From Palsa-1400 sp036501625 (GTDB lineage: Bacteria; Verrucomicrobiota; Verrucomicrobiia; Limisphaerales; Palsa-1400), in assembly GCA_036501625.1 (NCBI GenBank), contig DASXZY010000006.1:14189-78188 (forward strand): 64,000 nucleotides of DNA, written 5' to 3'. A program made the translations under genes and the position numbers. Shown here in pieces: positions 26,788 through 34,002 of the stretch. The notes below the pieces were generated by a model, which made no database searches, was not told where the DNA came from, and worked only from the letters and a program-made list of their open reading frames with translations. How positions within the stretch are numbered: the first letter of the stretch is position 1; each line of letters starts with the position of its first letter.

Positions 26788-27720
26788 TCAGAACCGCATT
26801 CTTAACACGGCCTGAATGTAAGGAGCGCTGTCGAAATGCAGCGTTTGATCGATGCGCTGGTAATCGATTTCCCGCGCGAAGGAATAACCGCCATCGACCG
26901 ACGCCGAGAAGCCCCGGCAGATTCGATACTCCGCGCCCACGCCCGCGTGGAAATCCCGGTAAGTTCCCAGCCCGTTATTGTACTTCGACATTCCAATTCT
27001 GTCTCCCAAATCATTGGCGGCGCGGAAGACGGTGAAGTTTCCATCCAAGCCCGCGAAGAGACGCAGCTTGGAACTGGCGCGATACTCCAATCCCGACCTC
27101 GGATACATCAGGCTCAAAGCCAGGTCGGGCAGGATTTGCCAGCGCGCGCCAGCCAGAGGCAGGACGGGCACGTCCCGATCTGGATCGACAGCGAATCCCA
27201 TGGCGACGGTCAAATTGGGTTTCCATTTATAAGTGGCCCGCACGGCGGCGCCGACGCCCACGTCTGTGCTATCGGCGGCATCGAGCCGAAAAAATCTCGG
27301 TCCCGCCCCTGCCGCCACGGTCCATTGGTCATTTATATGCCAGCCCGCTCCAAGGTTCAGCCCGATGGTGTCAATGGCGCTGGGAATGGGCGCGCCCGGC
27401 ACGGTGCCGAGGAAAAAATTGCGCGACGTGATGCTGATGGGAACAAACCATGCGTCGTTCAGCCGAACTTCGGCCGTCAGGTTGGCATCGGCTGATTGCG
27501 CGCTGGAATTGCCGCTGACTCCGTTAAAATTCACTCTGCCGGCGGCCACGGCGGAGTAGTCGGAAGAGAAATTGACCCTCCATGGCGCGGCGTTCGATCC
27601 CGTCCAGTCAATATTGTTTTCGCCGCCGGACACAACGGGCGATTGCCCAGTCTGCGCCAGGACGGATTGGTTCAGGAGCGACAAAACCGCCAGGCCAGCG
27701 GCGCAAAGAATCTTTTTCAT
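26788..27720 (-). CDS. Outer-membrane beta-barrel protein (DUF6268-like)
   Basis: A 310-residue exported protein: signal peptide MKKILCAAGLAVLSLLNQ, cleavage near VLAQ, from the ATG at 27720 (a TTG at 27729 is also in frame). The body consists of alternating polar and hydrophobic strands with many aromatic and Gly residues, and it ends in RMRF, a typical C-terminal barrel signature with terminal Phe. The pattern recalls the DUF6268 barrel family; this name is from memory. It follows the cytochrome b gene by 53 bases on the same strand. A link to respiration is not evident. Confidence 0.65.
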   Translation of the reverse strand: MKKILCAAGLAVLSLLNQSVLAQTGQSPVVSGGENNIDWTGSNAAPWRVNFSSDYSAVAAGRVNFNGVSGNSSAQSADANLTAEVRLNDAWFVPISITSRNFFLGTVPGAPIPSAIDTIGLNLGAGWHINDQWTVAAGAGPRFFRLDAADSTDVGVGAAVRATYKWKPNLTVAMGFAVDPDRDVPVLPLAGARWQILPDLALSLMYPRSGLEYRASSKLRLFAGLDGNFTVFRAANDLGDRIGMSKYNNGLGTYRDFHAGVGAEYRICRGFSASVDGGYSFAREIDYQRIDQTLHFDSAPYIQAVLRMRF

Positions 27721-27773
27721 AAGCGTCAACTGCCTACATATACGGGGCTTGCCTGAAAATATTTCAAGGCAAT

Positions 27774-29177
27774 TTACGATTTCGTCCTCGATTGCAGAAA
27801 CGCCACGACGTCCTCAAGCTGCGCCGGAGTGATGTTGTTGCCGAACGCGGGCATGTTATTGCCGCCATTGACGATGCGCAGGATCATGTTGTCACGGGTC
27901 AGTTTGTGGCCGATCAACGTGAGGTCCGGGCCGCGCCGGCCGCCGTAACCGGAAATCAAATGGCAGTTCAGGCAGCCTTTGCTGTAAAATACCTTCGCGC
28001 CGTCGGCCACCGGGCCGGTTTCCGCTCCCACGGTTTTTGTCGGCAGCGGCGCGGCATCGAAGTTGGGCGACCATGGGGATGTAATGCCCGCGTACCACAG
28101 CGCGCCGATCATCGTGCAAACCATGACCGTGCCCGCGATCGCCCAAGGCCGGCGGCTGGGACTGCGTTCGCCTTTGTTGAAAAAGAAGGGCAGCAGCAGC
28201 ATGATCGCGCCCGCCAGGGCCGGGCCGAGCAAAATAAAATAATTCTCCAGCGTGCGAGGAATCAACGCCAGCAGCGCGAAATACCATAACAAATACCAGT
28301 CCGGCCGCGGATCAGCGTGGACGATGCTCGGGTCTGGCGGCTTGTCCAATGCCGGCGGCCCAACAAAGATCGCCAGCAACACCAGGGCCGCCAGCATCAG
28401 GGTGCCAAAGATCATGTCCCTCCAAAGCGCGTCCGGCCAGAATGGGACGCCGTCTTTTTTGATCCGTTCTTCGTAATCGCGCCGGTAGGTTTTCGGATCG
28501 ACCGGCTGGCCGGCCTTGGGCATTTCGGAAATGCCGTGCCGCATCACGAGCCACAAATGCGCGCCGATGAAGGCGAAGATCAAACCAGGCATGATGAAAA
28601 CGTGAAACACAAAAAAGCGGCTCAACGTCGCCCCGCCAATGGTCGAACCGCCCATCGTGAACTGCGCCAGGCTGTCTCCAATCAGCGGCACACGACCCAC
28701 CTGTTCCGCCGCGACAACGACGGACCAGACCGCGTTTTGATCCCAGCGCAAGAGTTGTCCCGTGAATCCCATCACCAGCGTGAACGCCAGCAGCAGGACG
28801 CCGGTCACCCAGTTCATTTCGCGCGGAAATTTGTAGGAGCCGCACAGAAAAACTTGCGCCATGTGCAGCCCGACCATCAGCACCATCGCCGACGCGCCAT
28901 AATAATGCAGCCCGCGCATGAAGTTCCCGAAGGAGGCCTCATGCGTGATAAATTGCAGCGTGTCGTAAGCTTGGGAAGCCGATGGAATGTAGGCAAATGC
29001 CAGCACCACTCCGGTCACCACTTGCACCATGAACGCCAGCATTGTCGCGCTGCCAAAGACGTACCACCACTTCGCGTCGCGCGGGACCAGATGCTTGGCC
29101 AGCGGGCCGATGGCCGCCGAGGCGCCCATCCGGTCGTCAAACCAGATCCACATTCGTTTGAGGGAACGCCACAACAT
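27774..29177 (-). CDS. Cytochrome b6-type/subunit IV protein fused to a C-terminal cytochrome c domain
   Basis: A 467-residue membrane protein. The N-terminal part is a cytochrome b with heme ligands His91/His192 and His105/His207 at 14- and 15-residue spacing, the b6 pattern. It is joined to a subunit IV-like part with the Qo-site motif PDWY (292-295) in place of PEWY. After a last membrane helix (about 347-365) there is a cytochrome c domain with CLNCH (402-406) and a later NNMPAFG that may give the Met ligand. The b and c parts replace separate b and c1 subunits of a quinol-cytochrome c reductase. Start at 29177 (ATG); its upstream partner is the Rieske gene, which stops 7 bases before. 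It is the last gene of the respiratory operon. Confidence 0.9.
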   Translation of the reverse strand: MLWRSLKRMWIWFDDRMGASAAIGPLAKHLVPRDAKWWYVFGSATMLAFMVQVVTGVVLAFAYIPSASQAYDTLQFITHEASFGNFMRGLHYYGASAMVLMVGLHMAQVFLCGSYKFPREMNWVTGVLLLAFTLVMGFTGQLLRWDQNAVWSVVVAAEQVGRVPLIGDSLAQFTMGGSTIGGATLSRFFVFHVFIMPGLIFAFIGAHLWLVMRHGISEMPKAGQPVDPKTYRRDYEERIKKDGVPFWPDALWRDMIFGTLMLAALVLLAIFVGPPALDKPPDPSIVHADPRPDWYLLWYFALLALIPRTLENYFILLGPALAGAIMLLLPFFFNKGERSPSRRPWAIAGTVMVCTMIGALWYAGITSPWSPNFDAAPLPTKTVGAETGPVADGAKVFYSKGCLNCHLISGYGGRRGPDLTLIGHKLTRDNMILRIVNGGNNMPAFGNNITPAQLEDVVAFLQSRTKS

Positions 29178-29184
29178 GCCGCTC

Positions 29185-29715
29185 TCAGGTTGTAATTGGC
29201 AGGGGGCGCGTGCGAATCTGCACAACCCCGTTTTGCACGCGCACGGGATACCGCATGAGCGGGCGCGGCGGAGGGCCGGCCGCCACGCTGCCGTCGTTGT
29301 AATAAACGCCGCCGTGGCATGGGCACATGAAAAGATTGGCGTCCGCCATCCAGCGAACCGGGCAGCCGAGGTGCGAACAATTGACAGCGAACGCGACGAA
29401 TTCCTGGCCAGCCAAACGGCGCAGCCAGGCGGCCGTCCGCGCCGTCACGCCGGCCCAAGGCAGCGGCGATGAGTCAAGAAAATTTACCTGGACCGTCTGG
29501 CCGATTTTGAAATCGTCCAGTTTGCCGACGTCGCGCCAGAGAAAAGGCGTCTTGCTAAAAATCGGCGCCAGCACAAAGGCCAGGCCCGGCACCGCCAGCG
29601 CCGCCGTGCAAATCGCGCCCAGCACGATGCTCAGCAACTCAAGGAACCGGCGCCGGCTCTGCGATTCGTGCGGAGGCGCGAGCGCCTTGCTTTCGTCAGT
29701 GATCTCTTCGTTCAT
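29185..29715 (-). CDS. Rieske 2Fe-2S protein of a quinol-cytochrome c reductase
   Basis: A 176-residue protein with an N-terminal twin-Arg-like stretch (SRRRFLELL) and one membrane helix (about 25-53). A Rieske fold follows, whose cluster ligands are visible as CSHLGC (from Cys113) and CPCHGG (from Cys131). It hands electrons from quinol at the Qo site of the neighbouring cytochrome b protein to its cytochrome c domain. The gene start overlaps the end of the small oxidase subunit gene by 20 bases, tying the reductase to the oxidase genes in one transcript. Confidence 0.93.
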   Translation of the reverse strand: MNEEITDESKALAPPHESQSRRRFLELLSIVLGAICTAALAVPGLAFVLAPIFSKTPFLWRDVGKLDDFKIGQTVQVNFLDSSPLPWAGVTARTAAWLRRLAGQEFVAFAVNCSHLGCPVRWMADANLFMCPCHGGVYYNDGSVAAGPPPRPLMRYPVRVQNGVVQIRTRPLPITT

Positions 29716-29893
29716 GGTTTATTTCTCCAATCCATCCGGCCAATGACCACACAAAAGCGATCAGCCCGACCGTCAAGACGATAAACGAGGTAATCAGCCC
29801 CCACGCGATGAACGTCACGCCGAAGGCCACTCCCGCCGGCCACCACGTCGGGCGGGCGGGCTTCTCTGGTTTGGGCGTGTTCCATTCCTGCAT
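29696..29893 (-). CDS. Small two-helix protein, probable caa3 oxidase subunit IV
   Basis: A 65-residue protein with a hydrophobic region (residues about 18-57) long enough for two membrane helices and a polar, Pro-rich N-terminus. Its size, two-helix layout and position in the oxidase operon match the small subunit IV seen in the Thermus thermophilus caa3 oxidase structure. There is no sequence proof. The ATG at 29893 overlaps the stop of the ctaG gene (TGATG) and the gene ends inside the Rieske start region, so it is translationally linked to both. Function is inferred from context. Confidence 0.65.
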   Translation of the reverse strand: MQEWNTPKPEKPARPTWWPAGVAFGVTFIAWGLITSFIVLTVGLIAFVWSLAGWIGEINHERRDH

Positions 29894-30696
29894 CAATGTT
29901 CCTCCGCGTTCGGGTGGGCCGGCAAAAATGGAGCGGGGCTGGCTTCAGGCTTTTCCACCGAGCCGTACCAGCGCGCGAGCAAGGCCAGGATGCCGGCCAG
30001 ATAAATGCCGCAACCGGGCACCCACATGAGCAATCCGCCCGTTTGCTGGTCGCGGGCCGGCGTAAAACCCCAATCGTGGCGAATCAAATTCAGCAGCGCC
30101 GGCTGATTGGGCGGATTAAGATAAACCGGGCAGACCGCTCCGGCCGGTGAAAACGCGATGAAAATTCCCAGCACGCTGCACGCAATGCACGCGCTGAACA
30201 AATACGCCACTCCCCTCAACGGAGGCATTCGCCGCCGCTCCACCGGCCCCGCCAGCGGCCACCAAAAAAGCGCGCCCAGCGCCAGGAGCGAAATAATCTG
30301 TATGACACGAACCGTTTCCGTGCGCGTGGCCAAATCGCACAGCGTGCGCTCGTGCCAAATCCACATGGCGCTTACTCCCGCGAACCAATGCAGCCATGGC
30401 GGCGCCCGGAATCCGGCCCCCATCTCCGGCAAACCCAGCAACAGCAGCAGCGGCACAATCAGCAGCAGCAGCATGTGTTGCAGCATGTGCGCGCTGAAGA
30501 GAAACCCGTTTGCCAGCGCGTTCAGGGGCGAGGCGAGTGTCAGGAAGAAAATCGCAACCGCTCCAAGAAAATACCACGACCGCGCCCGCCATTTGAATCC
30601 CGCCAGCCCGGCATAGGCAACCAGCGCGATCGCGCACGCGCCAATCACGATCGGATTCCAGCTCCAGGCGGACATCAGATATTCCTTCGTGCTCAT
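29893..30696 (-). CDS. ctaG: Cytochrome c oxidase assembly protein, caa3-type CtaG
   Basis: A 267-residue integral membrane protein with about seven hydrophobic helices, of the caa3_CtaG family that helps build the copper centres of heme-copper oxidases. The His-containing pattern HMLQHMLL (helix 3) and the WHERT stretch are typical. The ATG at 30696 overlaps the stop of the oxidase I-III gene (ATGA); the frame extends upstream to 30825 but the coupled ATG gives a normal-size protein. It sits between the oxidase subunit genes and the small subunit IV gene. Confidence 0.9.
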   Translation of the reverse strand: MSTKEYLMSAWSWNPIVIGACAIALVAYAGLAGFKWRARSWYFLGAVAIFFLTLASPLNALANGFLFSAHMLQHMLLLLIVPLLLLLGLPEMGAGFRAPPWLHWFAGVSAMWIWHERTLCDLATRTETVRVIQIISLLALGALFWWPLAGPVERRRMPPLRGVAYLFSACIACSVLGIFIAFSPAGAVCPVYLNPPNQPALLNLIRHDWGFTPARDQQTGGLLMWVPGCGIYLAGILALLARWYGSVEKPEASPAPFLPAHPNAEEH

Positions 30697-32924
30697 AAAA
30701 AGGCCCTCAAATAAACCACGGAAAACACAACCACCCACACGCCATCGACGAAATGCCAGTACAACCCCAGGGTTTCCAGCGCGGGCGAACGGAAATCCTC
30801 CTCGCCGCCCCGGCGCGACAGCCACAGCACGATCAGCAGCGCGATCAGGCCAATCGTCACGTGAAGGCCGTGGAAACCAGTCAACGTGAAGAACGCGGCG
30901 GCGAACAAATTGGTGTGAACCGTTACGCCGTTCTCGAACAGCCCCCAGTACTCACTGGCCTGCCCGGCCAGAAAAATGCCGCCCAGCGCGATGGTCACCG
31001 CCAGCCACGAAAGCATCGCCGCGCGGCTCCGGCGCCTGAAGCCGCGCTCGGCCAGCCACAACGTGAAACTGCTCGCGAAAAGGCAAACCGTAAACACCCC
31101 CGTCCGGCGCAGGTTCAAGCTGCTGGCGGCCGTCGGGCCGGTCCCGGCCGTGCGATTGTAATAGACGTAGGCAATCACCAGCATCAGGAAAAAGAATCCC
31201 TCCGATATGATAAACACGATCATGGAGGCTTTGTTTTTCGCGATGGCCGTTTCTCCCGCCGGTTGCGGCGTCGCGCCGGGAGAATCGGGCTGTTCGGGGT
31301 GGGCCAGGTCCCACAAGGGGCGGCGGCCGCGGATGAGCGGCACGCGCTCGAAATTATTCATCGGCGGCGGAGACGCGGTCGCCCATTCCAGCGTCCAGGC
31401 ATTCCACGGGTTGTCGCCCGCGGGCGCCCCGCGCAGCAAACTCCAAAGAATATTCGCTCCCAGCAGCAACATGGAAAATCCCAGAATGAACGCGCCAATC
31501 GTCGAGAGCATGTTAATCATGCCCCAGCCCGGCAGATCGGGATACGTATAAACCTCGCGCGGCATGCCCATGAATCCCAGGAAATGTTGCACAAAAAACG
31601 TCAGGTTGAAGCCAATCACGGCCAGCCAGAATTGCCACCGGCCCACTTTCTCGGAGAGCATTCGCCCGCTGATTTTTGGAAACCAATAGTAAAGCCCGGC
31701 CAGCATTCCAAAAAGCGTCCCGCCAAAAAGCACGTAATGAAAATGCGCCACCACGTAATAGGTGTTGTGCATTTGCCAGTCCACCGGCGCGACCGCGAAC
31801 GTGATCCCGCTCAATCCGCCCACGACAAATTGAATGATGAACGCCATCGCATAGAGCATCGAGGTCGTGCATCGGATTGCGCCGCCCCACATGGTGGCGA
31901 TCCAGTTGAACACCTTGATGCCCGTCGGCACCGCGATGGCCATGCTCGCCGCGGCGAAGAAAAGATCGGCCGTGTGACCAAGCCCCACCGTGAACATGTG
32001 ATGCGCCCAAACGCCGAAACTCAGCAGCCCGATGGCCACCGTCGAAGCGGCCACGAAGCTGTATCCGAAAATGGGTTTGCGCGAGAAAACGGGAATGACT
32101 TCGGAAATCATGCCGAAGGCCGGCAGCGCCATGATATAGACCTCCGGATGGCCGAAGGTCCAAAAGAAATGCTGCCACAACACCGGCGAGCCGCCTCCAT
32201 TGGCGAGGAAAAAATGCGCCTCCAATTGGCGGTCAATGAACAGCATGACGATGTCCGCGTTGAGGGCCGGCATCGCGCCGATGATCAGAAAGGAATTGAT
32301 CAACACCATCCAGACGAACAACGGCACCCGCCGCAGCGTCATGCCCGGCGCGCGCAAAGTGAGAATGGTCACAATCATGTTGATCGAACCCGCGACGGAG
32401 CCGATGCCCAGGATCAGCAGCGCCAGTATCCAATAATCCACCCCGTTGCTGGAGGAAAACGGCGATTCGCTCAACGGCGCGTAAGCGAACCATCCGGCCG
32501 CCGGCGCGCCGCCCGCCACGATGCTGAAATGCAGCAGCAACCCGCCCAAGACCAGCAGCCAATAGCTCATCGCGTTGAGGCGCGGAAAGGCCATGTCGCG
32601 CGCTCCAATCATTAGCGGCACCAGATAATTGGCGAAGCCGATCAGCGCCGGCATGACGACCAGAAAAACCATCGTCGTGCCGTGCATCGTGAAAAGCTGG
32701 TTGTAGGTTTCCGGCTTGATCAAATGATTGTTCGGCACCGCCAATTGCAGCCGGATTAGCAGCGCCTCCACGCCGCCAACTAGAAAAAATCCAAACGTCG
32801 TCACCAAATAAAGGATTCCGATGCGCTTGTGATCGACCGTGGCCACCCATGACAGCAGTCCCCGCTCCGCGGCCTCATCGGTTACGATGCCTGCGGGAGA
32901 AATTGCGGTGGAAGCTGGATTCAT
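30693..32924 (-). CDS. ctaD: Cytochrome c oxidase subunit I-III fusion (caa3 type, A1 family)
   Basis: A 743-residue fusion. Residues 1 to about 545 are subunit I with 12 helices. The heme a ligands are His81 and His396. The heme a3/CuB site is His394, His259 (HPEVY), His308 and His309. The HPEVY glutamate (Glu261) and Tyr263 mark the A1 type with a D-channel (Asp110). Residues about 560-743 are a shortened subunit III (about five helices) with the usual Leu-His and aromatic patterns. Fusion of I and III is known in caa3 oxidases. The gene overlaps cox II by 4 bases upstream (ATGA at 32921-32924) and ctaG by 4 bases downstream. It reduces O2 to water and pumps protons. Confidence 0.95.
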   Translation of the reverse strand: MNPASTAISPAGIVTDEAAERGLLSWVATVDHKRIGILYLVTTFGFFLVGGVEALLIRLQLAVPNNHLIKPETYNQLFTMHGTTMVFLVVMPALIGFANYLVPLMIGARDMAFPRLNAMSYWLLVLGGLLLHFSIVAGGAPAAGWFAYAPLSESPFSSSNGVDYWILALLILGIGSVAGSINMIVTILTLRAPGMTLRRVPLFVWMVLINSFLIIGAMPALNADIVMLFIDRQLEAHFFLANGGGSPVLWQHFFWTFGHPEVYIMALPAFGMISEVIPVFSRKPIFGYSFVAASTVAIGLLSFGVWAHHMFTVGLGHTADLFFAAASMAIAVPTGIKVFNWIATMWGGAIRCTTSMLYAMAFIIQFVVGGLSGITFAVAPVDWQMHNTYYVVAHFHYVLFGGTLFGMLAGLYYWFPKISGRMLSEKVGRWQFWLAVIGFNLTFFVQHFLGFMGMPREVYTYPDLPGWGMINMLSTIGAFILGFSMLLLGANILWSLLRGAPAGDNPWNAWTLEWATASPPPMNNFERVPLIRGRRPLWDLAHPEQPDSPGATPQPAGETAIAKNKASMIVFIISEGFFFLMLVIAYVYYNRTAGTGPTAASSLNLRRTGVFTVCLFASSFTLWLAERGFRRRSRAAMLSWLAVTIALGGIFLAGQASEYWGLFENGVTVHTNLFAAAFFTLTGFHGLHVTIGLIALLIVLWLSRRGGEEDFRSPALETLGLYWHFVDGVWVVVFSVVYLRAFL

Positions 32925-33859
32925 TTGAGCGTTTCGAGATACGACGCAAGATCTCCCACCTCGCCAATGGAGAGATGAAAATCAGGCATCAGGCAGGCGG
33001 GCTTGATTTGCTGCGGATCGGCCAGCCACAAGCGCAAATGGGTGGCGTCGTTCGTCACCACTCCCGTGCCGATGGATTGCCGGCTCGCGAAATGCGTCAA
33101 GTCCGGGCCGGCCTGCACTTCGGCATCAACGCCCCGGATGAAGTGGCATTTGACACACGTCCGAGCCAGGAAAACCTGCCGTCCCCGCGCGGCCTCCGGC
33201 GTTGCAGGAGTTTTGGCGGCCGGCGTTTGGCGCGCGCTCCATTCGGCGAACTCCTCCTGCGATTCCGCCACCACAAGCAGGCGCATCCACGCGTGTTGCG
33301 CCCCGCAAAAGACCGAACAGGCGCCCGTATATTCGCCAGGCTGGTCGGCGCGAATCCACAGACGGTTGGGATGGCCGGGGATGGCGTCCATTTTGCGCCC
33401 CAATTGCGGCACCCAGAAGGCATGGATCACATCCGCCGAATCCACTTTGACCAGCACATCCGTTTTGGCCGGGATGTGGATTTCATTGGCCGCCACCGCT
33501 CCGCCGGCATAGCGCGCTTCCCACCACCACTGATGGCCAATGACCGTGATGTCCGGCGTCCGTTCCGAGGGCGGGTCTGAAATCCGCATCGCCTGCACCG
33601 TCAATACAAACAAAAAAATCAGCGCCACGACCGAGGCCAGCGTCCAACTGATTTCCAACTTCTTGTTTCCGGCGACTTGCGGGGGTTCGCCCGGCTGGCC
33701 GCGATGGCGAAACTTCAGCGCGCACCAGGCTGTCAATCCGGCCACGATCGCGAAAATCACCGCGCAGACAATCAGCGTCACCACAAACAAATCCGCCAGC
33801 GCCTTGGCTTCCGGCGAGGCTGGAGACAGGACCAGATCGCTGGCGGCTTGGGTAATCAT
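32921..33859 (-). CDS. ctaC: Cytochrome c oxidase subunit II with C-terminal cytochrome c domain
   Basis: A 312-residue protein: two N-terminal membrane helices (about 22-45 and 70-90), then the cupredoxin domain. The CuA ligands are His146, Cys181, Cys185, His189 and Met192 (CSVFCGAQHAWM). The residue at 183 is Val where most subunit II proteins have Glu. A Pro/Ala linker leads to a cytochrome c domain with CVKCH (235-239). The fused domain accepts electrons directly, as in caa3 oxidases. It is the first gene of the respiratory operon. There are 143 bases between its start and the GH3 stop, so the operon promoter is probably in that gap; no clear boxes were found. Confidence 0.95.
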   Translation of the reverse strand: MITQAASDLVLSPASPEAKALADLFVVTLIVCAVIFAIVAGLTAWCALKFRHRGQPGEPPQVAGNKKLEISWTLASVVALIFLFVLTVQAMRISDPPSERTPDITVIGHQWWWEARYAGGAVAANEIHIPAKTDVLVKVDSADVIHAFWVPQLGRKMDAIPGHPNRLWIRADQPGEYTGACSVFCGAQHAWMRLLVVAESQEEFAEWSARQTPAAKTPATPEAARGRQVFLARTCVKCHFIRGVDAEVQAGPDLTHFASRQSIGTGVVTNDATHLRLWLADPQQIKPACLMPDFHLSIGEVGDLASYLETLK

Positions 33860-33963
33860 GATGGCCCGCCAGGAAACGCGAATCTTTCACGCCGATTTCT
33901 CATCGAGATTCTCTAGTAATGCCGAACGCCCCCGCGCGCCATCGGGCAAAACACGGAATGCCT

Positions 33964-33983
33964 CTCCTCCAAAAGCTGAGGAG
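33964..33983. terminator. Small stem-loop between GH3 and the oxidase operon
   Basis: CTCCTC pairs with GAGGAG across an 8-base loop. On the minus strand it lies about 20 bases after the GH3 stop. It lacks a good T-run on that strand, so it may be a factor-dependent or processing site rather than a classic terminator. Confidence 0.2.
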
Positions 33984-34002
33984 GTTTTCAGGAACGGCGG
34001 CC

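Noticed and set aside
30753..32615. 620-codon plus-strand reading frame
   Set aside because: Antisense to the oxidase I-III gene; composition rich in Arg, His and Gln with no motif, typical of an antisense frame in GC-rich DNA.
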